The position numbers and the translations under genes were made by a program. A stretch of 52,084 nucleotides of DNA. It comes from Willaertia magna (lineage: Eukaryota > Heterolobosea > Eutetramitea > Acrasida > Naegleriidae). The notes beneath the pieces are model-generated. The model searched no databases. It worked only from the letters and a program-made list of their open reading frames with translations, and was not told the DNA's origin. Positions 50,195 through 52,084 of the stretch are shown here, in pieces. Every line of letters starts with the position of its first letter. Positions within the stretch are counted from its first letter, which is position 1. The DNA is taken from NCBI GenBank assembly GCA_902984215.1, contig CADWAF010000413.1, positions 1 through 52,084 of the forward strand, in the 5' to 3' direction.

Positions 50195-50953
50195 TTAATC
50201 CTTCTTTAATTCCAAATATTCCATCTTTATACCATCCTTTGTAATAATAGCAATCTCTACAGAATCACCTGTATAAATATCTCTTTCACCAGCACTTGTA
50301 AAAGAATCTTTAACAATACTTAAAGCTTGTTCTAAAGTTAATGGAGTTTCAGGAACTAATAAATGATTCTTAAAAGCAACTTGATTATCAAGTAAAGGTT
50401 GAATTAAAGTTTGACCACTACCTTGACTACCAACTTCAACAGCTTGATAAGAACCAATTGCATCATAACCATAAACAACACCTTTACCTTCATTATCTAT
50501 ACCCGCAACTAAATTAAAAGTATAATAAGGGAAGAATCTTCTATTATAAAGCATATTAGATAACATTTGACCAACTGCAACAACACTCATAGGCTTACCA
50601 TGTTGATGTTCATATTGTACTAAACGCATCTTTAATACTTTATGTAGAGTAGCTGCATCTGATTGCATACCTGCAGATGCTATTACGCATTTATCTGTTA
50701 ATTTACAAAGCTTAGTTGAAGTACGTGTTTGAATGGAATAGCCTAAACTCATTCTGGTATCTGCTGCAATAATTACATAATCATCTCCTGGAATTGCTAA
50801 TGTAGTACTATTTTATATTTATTATTAGATTATATTGTATTGTTAGATTAATGATAAGATTAATATGATCGGTAAATGATGAAATAATACGAACCCTCCA
50901 TTATCTTCGTAAGGAGAAAAACCCTTTCTTTCATACTTTGATGTAGTATACAT
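50195..50953 (-). CDS. PSMB1: 20S proteasome subunit beta type-1 (beta 6)
   Basis: Beta 6 is a non-catalytic ring subunit of the 20S proteasome core. Exons 50895-50953 and 50195-50807 join across a GTTCGT...ATAG intron in phase 2, giving 223 residues. The product reads FSPYEDNGG then TTLAIPGDDYVIIAADTRMS, LTDKCVIASAGMQSDAATL, LYNRRFFPYYTFNLVAG, YGYDAIGSYQ, LLDNQVAFKNH and SAGERDIYTGDSVEIAIITK, matching PSMB1 throughout (human FSPYVFNGG, RRFFPYYVYN, AERDVYTGD). The 5' splice site GTTCGT is weaker than the GTAAGT of neighbours, but the frame and family match fix it. Confidence 0.95.
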
Positions 50954-51423
50954 TTTTTTTTATTTATTTTTAGTTTCATTTCCAAGCTTTGTTTTTTTTA
51001 TTTTGGCTTGGAAAATAGCTAAAGTCTTTTTAGAAAAATAAAAATCTTTGAACCTAAAATAAAATAAATTACTTTTAATAAAAAACTTTTTAATTTAAAT
51101 AAATTTAAGATTTCAAAATGTTACTTCTTTACAATTTACATTGACTTGTTACATAAACAATCTACCTTAAATAAAACTAGAACAACATTTTTCATTTTCT
51201 TACAAACCTTTAAATTGTTGTTTTTAAAGCCAAGCTATTATGGTTTTTATTTTTTTTTTTACCAATACAACAAATAATAATTATAAATTAGACACAAAAT
51301 AAGCCAATTAATCGAAATAAGGCGTTTCATAAAAAAATTATTATACAAATATTTATTTACAAATAATAAAAAAATCAATTTTGTACAAATAAATAAATCA
51401 TTACAATAATAAATAAATAAAAA
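50954..51423. other. Intergenic region
   Basis: AT-rich spacer between the proteasome gene start and the SDR gene stop, both on the minus strand. It should hold the PSMB1 promoter and the SDR 3' UTR. No gene or ordered repeat is visible. Confidence 0.5.
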
Positions 51424-52084
51424 TTATTTTTGTAAAGCTTCTTCCAACAATTCATTGGTATGTTTCCAAACAGCCTCTCTATATAAATCATTATGTTCTT
51501 TCGTTTTACCAGATGCAGTAATATCTTCTCCATTAGAATTCATCAAATGAAATCCTCTTCTCATTGCTTCTCCACTTAAACCTTTAAACATATTTTCAGC
51601 GCATTGTTCAGGAGTTTTCCCAAATAACTTAACAACATTTGAAGCCCATCTAAGTAATGAAGGTAATTGACGATCTAAATTAGTTGCAACAAAACCAGGA
51701 GCTGCATGAATAAAAGAGATATTTTCATTACCTTCTTCTCTTGAGAATTGATCCATTGCTAAATCGTTATAGAAACAACCTGCATTTGCAGCGTTCATTA
51801 AGGAATAGTTTTCTTTCAAGGCTAAATCATTCAAGTTTGTATAGGCAGGATGAACGCCAGCTGTTAAAACAGTTAATACTCTAACGTCATTATCTAAGTT
51901 TGTTAAGCCTGAATTGATACCAGCATTAGTTGTATTATTTGCAGTCCTTCTTAATAGATCATTAAGTTTCTTAATGAAAAGTACTCTTCCATAATAATGT
52001 AAGGCTAATTTAGTGTCAATTCCTTCCTTAGTCTCTTTTCTTCCCTCAAATGAAGCCATTCCTTGAGATAAAGTTAAATAATCT
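51424..52084 (-). CDS. Short-chain dehydrogenase/reductase, 5' end outside the window
   Basis: The frame is open from the window edge to the stop at 51424, about 219 residues, lacking the N-terminal Rossmann motif that should lie beyond 52084. An internal ATG at 52059 is unlikely to be the start because the open frame upstream (YLTLSQG) fits the fold. Visible features are EGIDTKLALHYYGRVLFIKK, LTVLTAGVHPAYTN (strand beta 5), the FYNDLAMDQFSRE helix where the catalytic Tyr sits, and SFIHAAPGFVATNLDR (the PG-x-V-x-T motif). The Tyr-x3-Lys pattern reads YNDLA, without Lys at the fourth position, as in a fungal/amoebal SDR subgroup. Substrate unknown. Confidence 0.75.
   Translation of the reverse strand, partial: DYLTLSQGMASFEGRKETKEGIDTKLALHYYGRVLFIKKLNDLLRRTANNTTNAGINSGLTNLDNDVRVLTVLTAGVHPAYTNLNDLALKENYSLMNAANAGCFYNDLAMDQFSREEGNENISFIHAAPGFVATNLDRQLPSLLRWASNVVKLFGKTPEQCAENMFKGLSGEAMRRGFHLMNSNGEDITASGKTKEHNDLYREAVWKHTNELLEEALQK

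Noticed and set aside
1..52084. Bacterial-style operons, Shine-Dalgarno sites or a phage/defence island
   Set aside because: Spliceosomal introns, eukaryotic protein families and eukaryotic tRNAs show that the window is nuclear; no phage or transposase gene was found.

Overview
The window is nuclear DNA of a very AT-rich unicellular eukaryote. Genes are short and close together on both strands. Introns are few, short and AT-rich, with GTAAGT-like 5' sites. ATGs sit behind A-runs, proteins carry Asn, Gln and Glu runs, and single eukaryotic tRNA genes (one type with an intron) lie between genes. Profilin, a TTLL2-like tubulin ligase and ARMC2 point to an amoeboid cell that can also build an axoneme. 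A decayed NHL-repeat gene, a PLBD-type phospholipase B and secreted solute-binding-like proteins fit a heterolobosean amoeboflagellate (Naegleria/Willaertia type) better than a dictyostelid. That placement is inference; no rRNA or marker gene settles it.

Layout. 1-8.3 kb: an unrecognised partial gene, the ribosome-biogenesis factor RRS1, tRNA-Ser, an enlarged profilin, acetyl-CoA acetyltransferase, and a TTLL2-like ligase. 8.5-15.4 kb: secretory/lysosomal genes, namely a solute-binding-family-3-like surface protein, a four-exon serine carboxypeptidase with EGF-like and membrane segments, and a three-exon phospholipase B-like hydrolase. 15.5-20.9 kb: a rearranged, tRNA-rich stretch with tRNA-Ser, -Tyr and -Phe genes and tRNA fragments, a four-exon PARP-finger-like gene, two broken copies of the solute-binding gene in an inverted duplication, and a decaying gene. 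21-32.9 kb: dense housekeeping genes (small zinc ribbon, mitochondrial RbfA-like, a tightly packed same-strand trio headed by coatomer beta', a giant SNF2 ATPase and an NSUN methyltransferase overlapping tail to tail). 32.9-35.1 kb: mostly noncoding, with an NHL-repeat pseudogene and tRNA-Gly. 35.2-52.1 kb: PTB/hnRNP-L-like protein, SNIP1-like FHA protein overlapping ARMC2 tail to tail, deoxyhypusine synthase, cornichon, CSN4, ALG13, glycerol-3-phosphate dehydrogenase, proteasome beta subunit 1 and a partial SDR, with two tRNA-Gly and one tRNA-Tyr.

The genes form no single pathway. Loose themes are secretion and lysosome (solute-binding protein, carboxypeptidase, phospholipase B, coatomer, cornichon, ALG13), protein turnover (CSN4, PSMB1), RNA and translation (RRS1, RbfA, NSUN, PTB-like, SNIP1, deoxyhypusine synthase), and cytoskeleton/axoneme (profilin, TTLL2, ARMC2). 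Seven split genes (profilin, carboxypeptidase, phospholipase B, PARP-finger, cornichon, CSN4, PSMB1) were joined by hand with frame-consistent GT-AG introns. In two others (22800-23281 and the glycerol-3-phosphate dehydrogenase) the join is doubtful. I did not find a clearly new molecular system. The most unusual items are the 15-nt and 40-nt spacing of the coatomer trio, two convergent CDS overlaps, the enlarged profilin, the ligand-poor PARP finger and the inverted duplication among tRNA genes.
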